Made by a program: the position numbers and the translations under genes. DNA of 64,000 nt, taken from contig NZ_LXWK01000011.1 of the NCBI RefSeq assembly GCF_001669775.1, positions 186,001-250,000 of the forward strand. The letters are read 5' to 3'. The notes beneath the pieces were generated by a model. The model was not told the DNA's origin. It ran no database searches and saw only the letters and a program-made list of their open reading frames with translations. Of this stretch, positions 55,158-63,690 are shown one piece after another. Source of the stretch: Rheinheimera sp. SA_1 (lineage in GTDB: Bacteria; Pseudomonadota; Gammaproteobacteria; Enterobacterales; Alteromonadaceae). Each line of letters starts with the position of its first letter. The first letter of the stretch is position 1.

Positions 55158-56774
55158 ATGAACTTTCACAGTATCAGAGTGAAAAGCACCATTCCCATGC
55201 TGATGCTCGGCGTTACGCTACTGATCGTGGTGTCGATGTTTAGTTATTTATCAGCAATGCAACGCAGCGCTTTGGACGCGCAGGCCGACAATTTCCTCAA
55301 AGCCATTTCAGTGGTCTTAAACGCCGATCGTGATCTTTATCAGGCAAAACTGGCCACCACTCACTTTTTGAACAAGTTTGGCGATATTGAACAGCAGCGA
55401 AAAGATGTCGCCGAAAACGCCGAACAAGTCAAAGGACGTTTTGGCGAATATCTAAGTTATTTAAAAGCTTACCCTGATGTCACTAGTCAGTTCAGCCGCT
55501 TTGACCGGGAGTTTTCGCAGTGGCTACAAAGCACCAACAGTTTGATTGGCGCTGCCGATAACCAAGCCGATTTACAGGCACTGATTGCCGATGAAGAACA
55601 AAAATTTTCATCATTACGCGCGGTACTGGATGAAGCCGGTGATGCAGCTTTGCAAAAGTCCATTTCTGAACAGCAAATACTCACCGCTTCTATTTCGCGC
55701 TTTCAATGGATAACCTACGGCATCACGTTGACTATTTTGCTGATTGCCGGCTGGTTCAGTTATCAAATCCCGCGCACCTTAACCGGACAAATTAACTTCC
55801 TGACCCGGCGCATCAATGAAATCGCTTCGGGTGAAGGAGATTTAACGGCTCGGCTGAACGTGCAAAGCCGCGACGAGTTTGCCGATCTGGCTCGCGAATT
55901 TAATGGTTTTGTCGCCAATTTGTGCCAGTTGATTGCTTCAGTGCTGCAACAAGCCGGACAGCTCAGTCAGCTGACCGAACATTTATCGCAGTCGGCAAAT
56001 AACAGCAAAAACATCACCAATTCACTGAATGTGGCATCCGATTCAATTGTCAGCGCTGTGCATGAAATGACCATCGCCAATAAAGAAATGGCGGTGGTAG
56101 CCACCAATTCAGCACATGAAGCCGATCTTGCTAGCCGCAATGCCGAACAGGGCCTGCAAGTGGTGAATAGTGTCAATCAAAGCATGACGGCACTGTCCAG
56201 TGATGTCGATATGGCGCTGAGCTGTTCCACTGAACTGGAGAATAGTTCTGAAAATATCGCCTCGGTGTTGGACGTGATTCGAAGTATTGCCGATCAGACC
56301 AACTTGCTGGCACTCAATGCCGCCATTGAAGCGGCCAGGGCTGGCGAACAAGGCCGCGGTTTTGCGGTGGTTGCCGATGAAGTGCGTACTCTGGCATCGC
56401 GCACCCAACAAAGCACCAATCATATTCAGGAAATGATCCAGAGCCTGCAAAGCCGGGTCAATCAAGCGTCCGGCGCCATCAATAGCGGCAAAGCCAATGC
56501 CGATCGTACTTTGGAGTTTTTTGCCAAAGCTGATGAAGTGTTTCATCAGCTGCAGGAATCATCGCGCCGGGTCAACGATATGGCAACGCAAACCGCGGCA
56601 GCCACTGAAGAACAAAGTCTGGTGTCCGAGGAAATTACCAAAAATCTGTATGCCTTGCATGATCAGGCCAGCGCTGCGGGCGGTATTGCTGAAAGTAATG
56701 AGAAGTTGTCGGCGCAAATTAAACAGCTGTCGAATACGCTGTTTGGCTTGGTGGGCAGATTTAAAGTCAGTTGA
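55158..56774 (+). CDS. Methyl-accepting chemotaxis protein with four-helix-type sensor
   Basis: A 538-residue chemoreceptor. It has a first membrane helix (about 8-32), a periplasmic helical domain (to about 185, rich in Gln and Ala heptads, helical-bundle type), a second helix ([20 protein letters not shown]), a HAMP domain ([19 protein letters not shown]) and the conserved signalling tip ([21 protein letters not shown]). No CheR-binding tail. The ATG at 55158 follows AAGGAACTTAAG. It comes directly after the binding-protein gene. Confidence 0.93.
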   Translation: MNFHSIRVKSTIPMLMLGVTLLIVVSMFSYLSAMQRSALDAQADNFLKAISVVLNADRDLYQAKLATTHFLNKFGDIEQQRKDVAENAEQVKGRFGEYLSYLKAYPDVTSQFSRFDREFSQWLQSTNSLIGAADNQADLQALIADEEQKFSSLRAVLDEAGDAALQKSISEQQILTASISRFQWITYGITLTILLIAGWFSYQIPRTLTGQINFLTRRINEIASGEGDLTARLNVQSRDEFADLAREFNGFVANLCQLIASVLQQAGQLSQLTEHLSQSANNSKNITNSLNVASDSIVSAVHEMTIANKEMAVVATNSAHEADLASRNAEQGLQVVNSVNQSMTALSSDVDMALSCSTELENSSENIASVLDVIRSIADQTNLLALNAAIEAARAGEQGRGFAVVADEVRTLASRTQQSTNHIQEMIQSLQSRVNQASGAINSGKANADRTLEFFAKADEVFHQLQESSRRVNDMATQTAAATEEQSLVSEEITKNLYALHDQASAAGGIAESNEKLSAQIKQLSNTLFGLVGRFKVS

Positions 56775-56834
56775 TGTTCCGATTTTCTCGGGAGCGGTTG
56801 ATTGTATATTTTGAAATGAACAAATAGCAGCTGC

Positions 56835-56864
56835 AAAAAAGCCGGAACAAAATCCGGCTTTTTT
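56835..56864. terminator. Bidirectional terminator between chemoreceptor and grpE
   Basis: AAAAAAGCCGGA pairs with TCCGGCTTTTTT around ACAAAA. The stem with its A and T flanks acts for both convergent genes. Confidence 0.9.
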
Positions 56865-56883
56865 ACTTCAAAAAAAATACTAA

Positions 56884-57474
56884 TTAATCAGGCTTTTTCG
56901 ACACACCAACCATCGCTGGACGCAATAACCGGCCATTGAGTTCATAGCCTTTTTGCATCACAAAAATCACGGTATTGGCATCTAAATCGGCATTTGGCTG
57001 AATAGACATCGCCTGATGGAATTCCGGGTTAAACGGCTGACCTTGCGGGTCAATTTGTTGCACACCGAATTTCGCCACCGTATCCAGCATGCCTTTTAAG
57101 GTCAGCTCGACACCTTCGGCTAAAGCTTTGACGGCTTCATTGTCACGGTCGATAAAACTTAACGAACGTTCTAAATTATCCAGTACCGGTAATAAATCAC
57201 CAGCGAATTTTTCCAGAGCAAATTTATGTGCTTTTTCAACATCTTGTGCTGAACGACGTTTGCTGTTTTCAGCTTCGGCTTTCACCCGCAATGCCAGATC
57301 CTGTTGATCAGCGGCCAGTTGCTTTGCCGCAATCAGCTCAGCTTCCAATTTTGCAATGATCGCCTGCTCGCCTGATAACTGCACCGGCTCGCCGGCTTGC
57401 TCTGTGGTTTGCTGCTCCGCTGCCAGTTCGGCTGCTGTTTGCTGTTCGTTTTGCACTTTTTCTTGCTCGCTCAT
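56884..57474 (-). CDS. grpE: Nucleotide exchange factor GrpE
   Basis: A 196-residue cochaperone that releases ADP from DnaK. An N-terminal acidic, Gln-rich coil precedes the long dimerising helix ([44 protein letters not shown]-type pattern, about residues 60-110). The beta-wing ends in [22 protein letters not shown]. It is downstream of hrcA with 45 bp between, on the same strand. dnaK and dnaJ are not in the window. Confidence 0.97.
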   Translation of the reverse strand: MSEQEKVQNEQQTAAELAAEQQTTEQAGEPVQLSGEQAIIAKLEAELIAAKQLAADQQDLALRVKAEAENSKRRSAQDVEKAHKFALEKFAGDLLPVLDNLERSLSFIDRDNEAVKALAEGVELTLKGMLDTVAKFGVQQIDPQGQPFNPEFHQAMSIQPNADLDANTVIFVMQKGYELNGRLLRPAMVGVSKKPD

Positions 57475-57519
57475 CGATTAACTACTCCAAACCCAGGTCT
57501 CAAAACTTAAGTCTGGCTA

Positions 57520-58548
57520 TTATGGGGATTGTTTTGGCTGATTCAAGTGCTTTGACAATTGTTGCCCACAAGCCTCAACCAACGGGATTAATCGCGCATA
57601 GTTCATCCGTCTTGGGCCAAGCAGCGCCAGATAGCGATGCGGCTCTGCCTGATAACGGACGGTGATCACACTGACATTATGCAATTGCGCAATGCCCGAC
57701 TCGCGGCCAAGAATTAACTTGGTGCTGTCATCTAAGGTCAGTGGTTTTAATAAACTCATCAGACATGCTGGTTGTTCCAGCAACTGGATCACCTGCTGTA
57801 ATGCCGGATCTTTTTGCGATTCAGCCGCTTGCAATAAATGGTGTTGACCAAATACCAAGGGTTGGTTCTGCTGCAACTCATCGAGGCTTAATTGCCCCAT
57901 CACACCTTGCAACAGCCCGGCAATAGCGCCGGTTTCGGTTTTTAACATCAGCGCCAGCCTGGAAATACCATCCAGCCATTGCTGACCGCACAAAGCCGCA
58001 TTGAGTAGACACAAAGCACGACTTAACGTCATCGCATCAACACTTTGTTGTTGTGATAACACCCGGTGCAGAATATCGCCTTCTTCGTCAATCACCACCA
58101 ATAACAGCCGATCGGCGGCTAACCGCACCAAATCCACCTGCCGGATCACCCGGCCACTGCTTTTCGGCGGACTAAAAATACTAACCAGACCGGTGAGGTT
58201 GGCGAGCAACTGCCCGGCTTTTTGGCACAATAACGACACCGGCAGCTGTGGTTGCAGATTCTGCTGCATTTCACTGAGCCAGCGTGAAGGTAAAGGTTCC
58301 AGCTGCAACATTTTATCGATAAATAACCGGATGCCCTGGGTGGTCGGTATACGCCCGGCCGAGGTATGTGGTGAGCGGATCAAACCGAGTTGCTCAAGCT
58401 GCATCATGGTGTTACGCACTGTGGCAGAGCTGACCTGCAACGAGGTATGTTCTGAAATTGCCTTCGAGGATACCGGCGAACCATCTGCCAGATACTGCTC
58501 AACAATTAATTTCAGGATCAATTCTGATCGACTCAGGCCAAGCGTCAT
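57520..58548 (-). CDS. hrcA: Heat-inducible transcription repressor HrcA
   Basis: A 342-residue winged-helix repressor of chaperone genes. The N terminus has the HrcA helix-turn-helix (VEQYLADGSPVSSKAISEHTSLQVSSATVRNTMMQLEQLGLI, about 16-57), followed by SPHTSAGRIPTTQGIRLFIDKML, and the GAF-like inserted part. It comes just before grpE. No perfect CIRCE inverted repeat (TTAGCACTC) was seen upstream, though a heat-shock-type promoter is present. HrcA is less common in gammaproteobacteria than in Gram-positive bacteria. Confidence 0.9.
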   Translation of the reverse strand: MTLGLSRSELILKLIVEQYLADGSPVSSKAISEHTSLQVSSATVRNTMMQLEQLGLIRSPHTSAGRIPTTQGIRLFIDKMLQLEPLPSRWLSEMQQNLQPQLPVSLLCQKAGQLLANLTGLVSIFSPPKSSGRVIRQVDLVRLAADRLLLVVIDEEGDILHRVLSQQQSVDAMTLSRALCLLNAALCGQQWLDGISRLALMLKTETGAIAGLLQGVMGQLSLDELQQNQPLVFGQHHLLQAAESQKDPALQQVIQLLEQPACLMSLLKPLTLDDSTKLILGRESGIAQLHNVSVITVRYQAEPHRYLALLGPRRMNYARLIPLVEACGQQLSKHLNQPKQSP

Positions 58549-58576
58549 ACTGCCACCTTTGACTAAACACTTGCTT

Positions 58577-58604
58577 ATAGTGGGGCCTTGGCTGAAAAAA
58601 TCAA
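58577..58604 (-). promoter_or_regulatory. Putative sigma-32 promoter of hrcA-grpE
   Basis: On the minus strand a TTGATTT box and CCCCACTAT are separated by 12 bp. This resembles the sigma-32 consensus (CTTGAAA, 11-16 bp, CCCCATNT), most closely at the -10 box. It lies 29 bp before the hrcA start. Confidence 0.45.
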
Positions 58605-58704
58605 CTGCAGTGGTTTAACAAGCAGCAGTTGCCCTGTTTGCTACTGGTACAGAGCGTGAGTGCTGCGTATACTCAAAGCCAAACTTTCGCTGGATCAACA
58701 AGCT

Positions 58705-59586
58705 ATGAGCCACGCCTTTCGAACTATCGGCCTGATCGGCAAGCCCAATCATCAGGGTGCCAACCACACGCTGGTCAGTCTTTATCATTTTCTGAAACAG
58801 TATCAGCTACAGGTTTATGTCGAAGAAAAAGTCGCCGGCTCCCTTGGCCTGGACGGTGTGCAGGCGATGGATTTAGTTGATTTGGGTAAAAATTGTGATT
58901 TAGCCATCGTCGTTGGCGGTGATGGCAATATGCTGGGCGCCGCAAGAGTTCTCGCCCGATTTGGCGTGGCGGTGCTGGGCGTCAACCGCGGTAATCTGGG
59001 CTTTTTAACCGATTTATCACCGGAAAGTTTTCAAATTCCACTGGCCGAAGTACTGGCCGGTAATTACGTGAATGAACACCGTAACTTGCTGGAAATTGAA
59101 GTGCATCGCCATGACAGTATTAAAAGCAGCAACAGCGCGGTCAATGAAGCGGTATTACATGCCGACAAAGTCGCGCATATGATTGAATTTGAAGCCTATA
59201 TCAATGACGAATTTGTCTTTAGCCAAAGATCCGATGGTCTGATCGTCAGCACCCCAACCGGTTCAACCGCTTATTCCTTATCTGGCGGCGGTCCGATTTT
59301 AACGCCAGAACTGGATGCGATGAGCCTGGTGCCAATGTTCCCGCACACCTTAAGCAGCAGGCCGCTGGTGGTTTCCGGCAACAGCGAAATCCGTTTAAAA
59401 GTCGCACCAAGTAACGACGCCCACTTACAAATCAGTTGCGACAGCCACGTCATTCTGGCGGTGATGCCGGGTGATGAAATCGTCATCCGCAAACATCCAA
59501 AACCACTAAAACTGGTCCATCCGCCGGGCTACAGTTATTTTAATGTGCTGCGCAATAAACTGGGTTGGGGTTCTAAACTTTATTAA
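58705..59586 (+). CDS. nadK: NAD kinase
   Basis: A 293-residue enzyme that phosphorylates NAD to NADP. Visible are the start [17 protein letters not shown], the [20 protein letters not shown] motif (about residues 73-86), [13 protein letters not shown], and [16 protein letters not shown]. The open frame begins at 58660, but the ATG at 58705 gives the family start. It is divergent from hrcA and upstream of recN, the usual grpE/nadK/recN arrangement. Confidence 0.95.
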   Translation: MSHAFRTIGLIGKPNHQGANHTLVSLYHFLKQYQLQVYVEEKVAGSLGLDGVQAMDLVDLGKNCDLAIVVGGDGNMLGAARVLARFGVAVLGVNRGNLGFLTDLSPESFQIPLAEVLAGNYVNEHRNLLEIEVHRHDSIKSSNSAVNEAVLHADKVAHMIEFEAYINDEFVFSQRSDGLIVSTPTGSTAYSLSGGGPILTPELDAMSLVPMFPHTLSSRPLVVSGNSEIRLKVAPSNDAHLQISCDSHVILAVMPGDEIVIRKHPKPLKLVHPPGYSYFNVLRNKLGWGSKLY

Positions 59587-59670
59587 AATCAATCGTCTTT
59601 GGCAGTTGTGTTTTAACAGTTTTCTGCAATCTGAAAATTTTTCTTTTTCGAGCCTTGCCAGTCGCGCAAT

Positions 59671-59690
59671 TACTGTATAAATTCACAGTC
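59671..59690 (+). promoter_or_regulatory. LexA (SOS) box before recN
   Basis: TACTGTATAAATTCACAGTC contains CTGT and ACAG around 8 bases and agrees well with the TACTGTATATATATACAGTA consensus. It is 37 bp upstream of the recN start. Confidence 0.85.
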
Positions 59691-59726
59691 ATGAATTTTA
59701 TCCAGTAGTTTTGCCCGGAGGCCTTC

Positions 59727-61394
59727 ATGTTAACCCATCTGCATATCAGCAATTTTGCCATAGTCCGGGCGCTGGAAATTGAATGGCACGCCGGCATGAC
59801 CACTATCACCGGCGAAACCGGCGCCGGTAAATCCATTTCACTGGACGCTTTGGCATTATGTCTGGGTGAACGCGCCGATGGCACTGTCGTTCGACCGGGC
59901 ACCGATAAAGCCGATTTTGTCGCAACCTTTGATATTAGTAATTTACCTGCAGCGCAGCACTGGCTACAAAACCAGGATCTGGCGATGGGCAACGAATGTA
60001 TCGTCCGCCGTGTCGTCGGCAGCGAAGGCCGCTCCCGCGGTTACATCAACGGCGTGCAGGTGCCGGCACAACAACTTAAACTGTTAGGCCAGCTGCTACT
60101 GAGTATTCACGGTCAGCACGCGCATCAACTGTTATTAAAATCCGATCATCAACGCCAGTTGCTGGATGCCTTTGCCGATCACCCCGCCCTGCTCGCCAGC
60201 GTCAAACAACATTGGAAAAGCTGGCAGCAATTGAAGCAGGAATATCAGGAACTACAAAAATCCCAGCAACAACGCGAAGCACAGCGGCAACTGCTGGAAT
60301 ATCAGGTGGCGGAACTTGATCAATTTGCACCACAAGCCGACGAATTTTCCGCTTTGGAAAACGAACATCAACGGTTGAGCCACAGTGCACAGCTGATTGA
60401 GTCGAGCCAACAATGCCTGCAATTACTCAGCGACAGTGACGATGGCAATGTGCTCAGCTTGCTTCGACTGGCCGCGCATCAAATTTCCGATGCTTGTGCA
60501 ATAGACTCAAAGCTTGGCAGTGTCGACCAGATGTTGCAGGAAGCCTTGGTACAAGTGGATGAAGCCAGCCGTGAATTACGCCGTTATGGCGAACGGGTTG
60601 ATATTGACCCAGAGCGGCTCAGCGAAATTGATAACCGGTTAGGCCAATGGCTGACCTTAAGCCGCAAACATCAGGTTCCGAATGACCAGCTTGCACTGCA
60701 CCATCAGCATTTAAGTTCGCAACTGCTGCAGCTGGCCGGAGATGATGAACGCCTGAACGAACTGGATCTGGCCATAGCACAAGCGGCTCGTCAGTACAGC
60801 GAGACAGCAGCGACGCTCACCGAACAACGGCAACAAGCTGCGCTGGAACTTAGCTGTAAAATAGCAGCCAGCATGGCCGATTTAAGCATGCACAACGCCA
60901 GATTCCAGATTGAAGTACAGACGCTGGCCCTGGATAAAGCTAATGCGCAGGGTCTTGATCATATTGAATTTATTGTCAGCACCAACCCAGGCCAGCCATT
61001 GCAGCCGATGCATAAGGTGGCTTCTGGTGGTGAACTTTCACGGATTAGCCTGGCAGTACAAGTGATCCTCGCAGATAAAGTCACCACCCCAACGCTGATT
61101 TTTGATGAAGTGGACGTAGGCATCAGCGGACCTGTCGCTGCGGGTGTCGGCCGGTTGTTACGGCAACTTGGCAGCGCGACGCAGGTTATTTGTGTCACCC
61201 ACTTGCCGCAGGTGGCAAGCCAGGGCCATCAGCAAATGTATGTCGAAAAATATACCGATGGTATTCATACCGAAACCCGGATGCGTAACCTGAACGACGA
61301 TGAAAGAGTGCAGGAAATTGCCCGGTTACTGGCCGGTGAAAATGTCAGTGCCAGTGCTATCGCCAACGCCCGCGAACTTTTATGTACCCCTTAG
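59727..61394 (+). CDS. recN: DNA repair protein RecN
   Basis: A 555-residue SMC-like ATPase that helps repair double-strand breaks. Walker A GETGAGKS is at residues 30-37, a long coiled-coil covers the middle (about 160-370, rich in Gln and Leu), and the C terminus has HKVASGGELSRISLAVQV (signature) and TLIFDEVDVGISG (Walker B). A LexA box lies upstream, so it is SOS-induced. A GGAGG lies before the ATG. Confidence 0.96.
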   Translation: MLTHLHISNFAIVRALEIEWHAGMTTITGETGAGKSISLDALALCLGERADGTVVRPGTDKADFVATFDISNLPAAQHWLQNQDLAMGNECIVRRVVGSEGRSRGYINGVQVPAQQLKLLGQLLLSIHGQHAHQLLLKSDHQRQLLDAFADHPALLASVKQHWKSWQQLKQEYQELQKSQQQREAQRQLLEYQVAELDQFAPQADEFSALENEHQRLSHSAQLIESSQQCLQLLSDSDDGNVLSLLRLAAHQISDACAIDSKLGSVDQMLQEALVQVDEASRELRRYGERVDIDPERLSEIDNRLGQWLTLSRKHQVPNDQLALHHQHLSSQLLQLAGDDERLNELDLAIAQAARQYSETAATLTEQRQQAALELSCKIAASMADLSMHNARFQIEVQTLALDKANAQGLDHIEFIVSTNPGQPLQPMHKVASGGELSRISLAVQVILADKVTTPTLIFDEVDVGISGPVAAGVGRLLRQLGSATQVICVTHLPQVASQGHQQMYVEKYTDGIHTETRMRNLNDDERVQEIARLLAGENVSASAIANARELLCTP

Positions 61395-61410
61395 GTCAGA
61401 AGGAGGGTTT

Positions 61411-61538
61411 TAAACCCAAAATCATTGACGATTCGGGTAGGCGGCAACTGAACAAATCCCCAGGAGCATAGCTGTTCTATGTGACTGGGGTGCGTGAAGG
61501 CGGCCAACAACCCCGAATCTTCAAGGATGAAGGGTTTT
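61411..61538 (+). repeat. ERIC-type palindromic element, copy 4
   Basis: A 128-bp element in the same orientation as copy 1. The core CCCCAGGAGCATAG-CTGTT-CTATGTGACTGGGG differs from copy 1 by paired changes (CCCCGG/CCGGGG to CCCCAG/CTGGGG; CTTAG/CTAAG to CATAG/CTATG). The ends are TAAACCC and GGGTTTT rather than TATACCC/GGGTATA, and the outer stem TTGACGATTCGGG pairs with CCCGAATCTTCAA with one mismatch. It lies between recN and bamE. Confidence 0.85.
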
Positions 61539-61582
61539 AAACCTCCTATTGCTTGCGGTATGATGCAAGCCTAACTTAAAAA

Positions 61583-61960
61583 ATGAAGAGTGTTATGGCA
61601 GCTGTATTCTCAAAATCAATCAGCAAATGGCTGATTGCCGCAAGTTGCGCCCTATCGGTATCAGCTTGCAGTAACTGGATTTTCCGGATTGATGTGCCAC
61701 AAGGCAACTTTCTGGAACAAAAAGACATCGACAAACTGCGGATCGCAATGACCAAAGAGCAAGTGCAGTTTGTGCTTGGCAACCCGGTGGCAGAAAATAG
61801 TTTCGACAATGACGTTTGGCATTACTTTTATGCCTTAAAACGTGGCAACGGCGAACATTTCGAGAAAAAACTGGTGCTGACTTTCGCCGACAATAAGCTG
61901 GCGCAAATGACCGGTGATTTCGAAACACCAGCCCAATTTAATACCGCGCTGGATCAATAA
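61583..61960 (+). CDS. bamE: Outer membrane assembly factor BamE
   Basis: A small lipoprotein (125 residues) of the BAM complex that inserts outer-membrane proteins. The lipobox LSVSAC is near residue 29. Conserved parts are RIDVPQGNFLEQKDIDKLRIAMTKEQVQFVLGNPV, DVWHYFYALKRG and the C-terminal LVLTFADNKL. Two starts four codons apart (61583, 61595) are possible. A long octamer repeat and a terminator follow it. Located between recN and the convergent rnfH gene, as in many gammaproteobacteria. Confidence 0.93.
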   Translation: MKSVMAAVFSKSISKWLIAASCALSVSACSNWIFRIDVPQGNFLEQKDIDKLRIAMTKEQVQFVLGNPVAENSFDNDVWHYFYALKRGNGEHFEKKLVLTFADNKLAQMTGDFETPAQFNTALDQ

Positions 61961-61974
61961 CAGCATCAGCTGAA

Positions 61975-62078
61975 GCGGATTAGCGGATTAGCGGATTAGC
62001 GGATTAGCGGATTAGCGGATTAGCGGATTAGCGGATTAGCGGATTAGCGGATTAGCGGATTAGCGGATTAGCGGATTA
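61975..62078. repeat. Octamer microsatellite, 13 copies of GCGGATTA
   Basis: A perfect tandem array of 13 copies of an 8-bp unit in the bamE 3' untranslated region, before its terminator. All copies are identical as read. Such arrays change length easily by slippage. Confidence 0.92.
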
Positions 62079-62084
62079 GTATCA

Positions 62085-62116
62085 GGGTATCCCACCAGGT
62101 GGCGATACCCTTTTTT
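62085..62116 (+). terminator. Terminator of bamE
   Basis: GGGTATC pairs with GATACCC, and an inner CCACC pairs with GGTGG around a single-base loop. TTTTTT follows directly. Strong Rho-independent terminator. Confidence 0.85.
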
Positions 62117-62154
62117 GTGCCTGATCGTTTTAAATAGAATTGGCATCAACGTCG

Positions 62155-62484
62155 TTAATGCTGCGGCCGGCCACCGGTCGTTTTATCGGCCCGACCTTCT
62201 TCTTTGGCTTTTTCAGCCCGACGGCGGCGCATATCTTTTGGATCGGCAATCAGCGCCCGGTAGATTTCAATCCGGTCGCCATTTTTCACCAACTCATCCA
62301 ATTTGACGGTGCGACTCCAGATCCCAACTTTATTCACATCCAGTTTTATTTCAGGGTAAGTGGTTAAAATTCCTGAAGTTTCGATCACCTGCAGCACCGT
62401 TGAACCAACAGGCACCGACAAACTCAACAGGCTTTGCCGCTCCGGCAACGCAAAAGCGACTTCCACCGACAGTTGTTCAGCCAT
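62155..62484 (-). CDS. RnfH-family ubiquitin-like protein (RatB)
   Basis: A 109-residue protein of the RnfH family, a ubiquitin-fold protein whose biochemical role is unclear; in E. coli it is the YfjF/RatB partner of RatA. Visible are [34 protein letters not shown], the [16 protein letters not shown] and [22 protein letters not shown] segments. I chose the ATG at 62484 (GGAG six bases upstream); it overlaps the ratA stop by eight bases. The basic tail ([18 protein letters not shown]) is likely unstructured. Confidence 0.9.
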   Translation of the reverse strand: MAEQLSVEVAFALPERQSLLSLSVPVGSTVLQVIETSGILTTYPEIKLDVNKVGIWSRTVKLDELVKNGDRIEIYRALIADPKDMRRRRAEKAKEEGRADKTTGGRPQH

Positions 62485-62920
62485 GTTGATCTCCATAAAT
62501 GTGTTTAGCGCGTTCAGTAAACGCCTGCACCATCGCCAGCGTCAGTTCATTAAAAATTTTACCAAAGGCAAATTCGACCAACTTACTGGAAAACTCAAAC
62601 TCCAGCGCCAGCACCACTTTGCAGGCCTGTTCATTCAGCGGCATAAACTGCCACCCCCCCCGTAAAAATTTAAACGGGCCGTCGACCAGCTCCATCGCCA
62701 GTCGCTCATGCGGAATGAGAGTATTTCGGGTGGTGAAGCTTTTGCCAATCCCGGCTTTGGAAACTTCGAGGGTGGCAGTCTGTACTTTGCCATCAAAAGA
62801 CAACACCGCAGACTTGCTGCATCCTGGTAAAAACTGCGGATAAGAAGGCACATCGGCGACCAACTCAAACATCTGACGGGCACTGTAAAAAACCAGCGCG
62901 CTACGTTCAATTTGTGGCAT
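62477..62920 (-). CDS. ratA: RatA-type START-domain protein
   Basis: A 147-residue protein of the START-like superfamily (polyketide cyclase/coenzyme Q-binding COQ10 group; E. coli RatA). It has [31 protein letters not shown] and [32 protein letters not shown]. coli RatA was described as a ribosome association toxin, but a role in ubiquinone handling is also proposed for the family. The ATG at 62920 follows AGGGGAG; the GTG at 62926 is an alternative. Confidence 0.9.
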   Translation of the reverse strand: MPQIERSALVFYSARQMFELVADVPSYPQFLPGCSKSAVLSFDGKVQTATLEVSKAGIGKSFTTRNTLIPHERLAMELVDGPFKFLRGGWQFMPLNEQACKVVLALEFEFSSKLVEFAFGKIFNELTLAMVQAFTERAKHIYGDQHG

Positions 62921-63035
62921 ACTCACTCCCCTGAATCAGGCGCCGATTGTAGCAGAATCAGCGCCTGTAACAAGTTTCACGGGCAATTCCAAAGCATTCA
63001 TTCTGATAGCCCCACTTAGCATACCTTGAGCAAGC

Positions 63036-63518
63036 ATGAGTAAAAAAACAAGTAAATCCAATGACGGCGGCACGATTGCCTCCAACAGAAAAGCCCGGCA
63101 CGACTATTTCCTGCAAGACCGCTTTGAAGGCGGTATGGCATTGCAAGGCTGGGAAATCAAAAGTATCAGGGTCGGAAAAGTCAATATTTCCGATTCTTAC
63201 GTCGTAATCAAAAACGGCGAAGCATTCCTGTTTGGCGCCATTATTACGCCACTGAATAGTGCGTCCAGCCACGTGGTTTGTGATCCAGAGCGGTCACGAA
63301 AACTGCTGCTGAACAAACGCGAATTAAACAAGCTGATTGGCGCCACCGAGCGTGATGGCTTTACGTTAATCGCCACTTCGATGTATTGGAAAGGTCCTTG
63401 GGTCAAACTTGAGTTTTACCTGGCTAAAGGTAAACGCGAATTTGATAAACGCGACGACGTGAAAGACCGCGACTGGTCACGCGAAAAAGAACGGATGATG
63501 AAACATTCCAAGCGTTAA
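63036..63518 (+). CDS. smpB: SsrA-binding protein SmpB
   Basis: A 160-residue protein that binds tmRNA and brings it to stalled ribosomes. Seen are the start [32 protein letters not shown], the [13 protein letters not shown] strand, [23 protein letters not shown] and a basic tail [15 protein letters not shown] needed for decoding-centre entry. It is divergent from ratA and upstream of ssrA. Confidence 0.97.
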   Translation: MSKKTSKSNDGGTIASNRKARHDYFLQDRFEGGMALQGWEIKSIRVGKVNISDSYVVIKNGEAFLFGAIITPLNSASSHVVCDPERSRKLLLNKRELNKLIGATERDGFTLIATSMYWKGPWVKLEFYLAKGKREFDKRDDVKDRDWSREKERMMKHSKR

Positions 63519-63623
63519 TCCGCAAAAGTTTGTTTTATTTGCAGGGTAATGCTTGAAACTGGCGAAACAATCGCCACTTAGTAAAAAGACGGTGAACAAA
63601 GCAGCAAAGCCTCCAAGCATTGC

Positions 63624-63652
63624 TTGCCGCACTCAACGTCAGGGCGTAGAAT
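63624..63652 (+). promoter_or_regulatory. Promoter of ssrA
   Basis: TTGCCG and TAGAAT are 17 bp apart, close to the sigma-70 consensus. The mature tmRNA start is 38 bases further on, and the leader contains the hairpin GAAGCG-TTCG-CTTC that could mark the precursor for processing. Confidence 0.7.
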
Positions 63653-63690
63653 GCCCACGTTACTGAAGCGTTCGCTTCACGAAGAATTCG

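Noticed and set aside
58650-58670. GAGTGCTG as a CIRCE half before hrcA
   Set aside because: The other half is absent at the required 9-bp distance, so it is a chance match.
61975-62078. Octamer array as a CRISPR array
   Set aside because: The unit is 8 bp with no spacers, so it is a plain tandem repeat.
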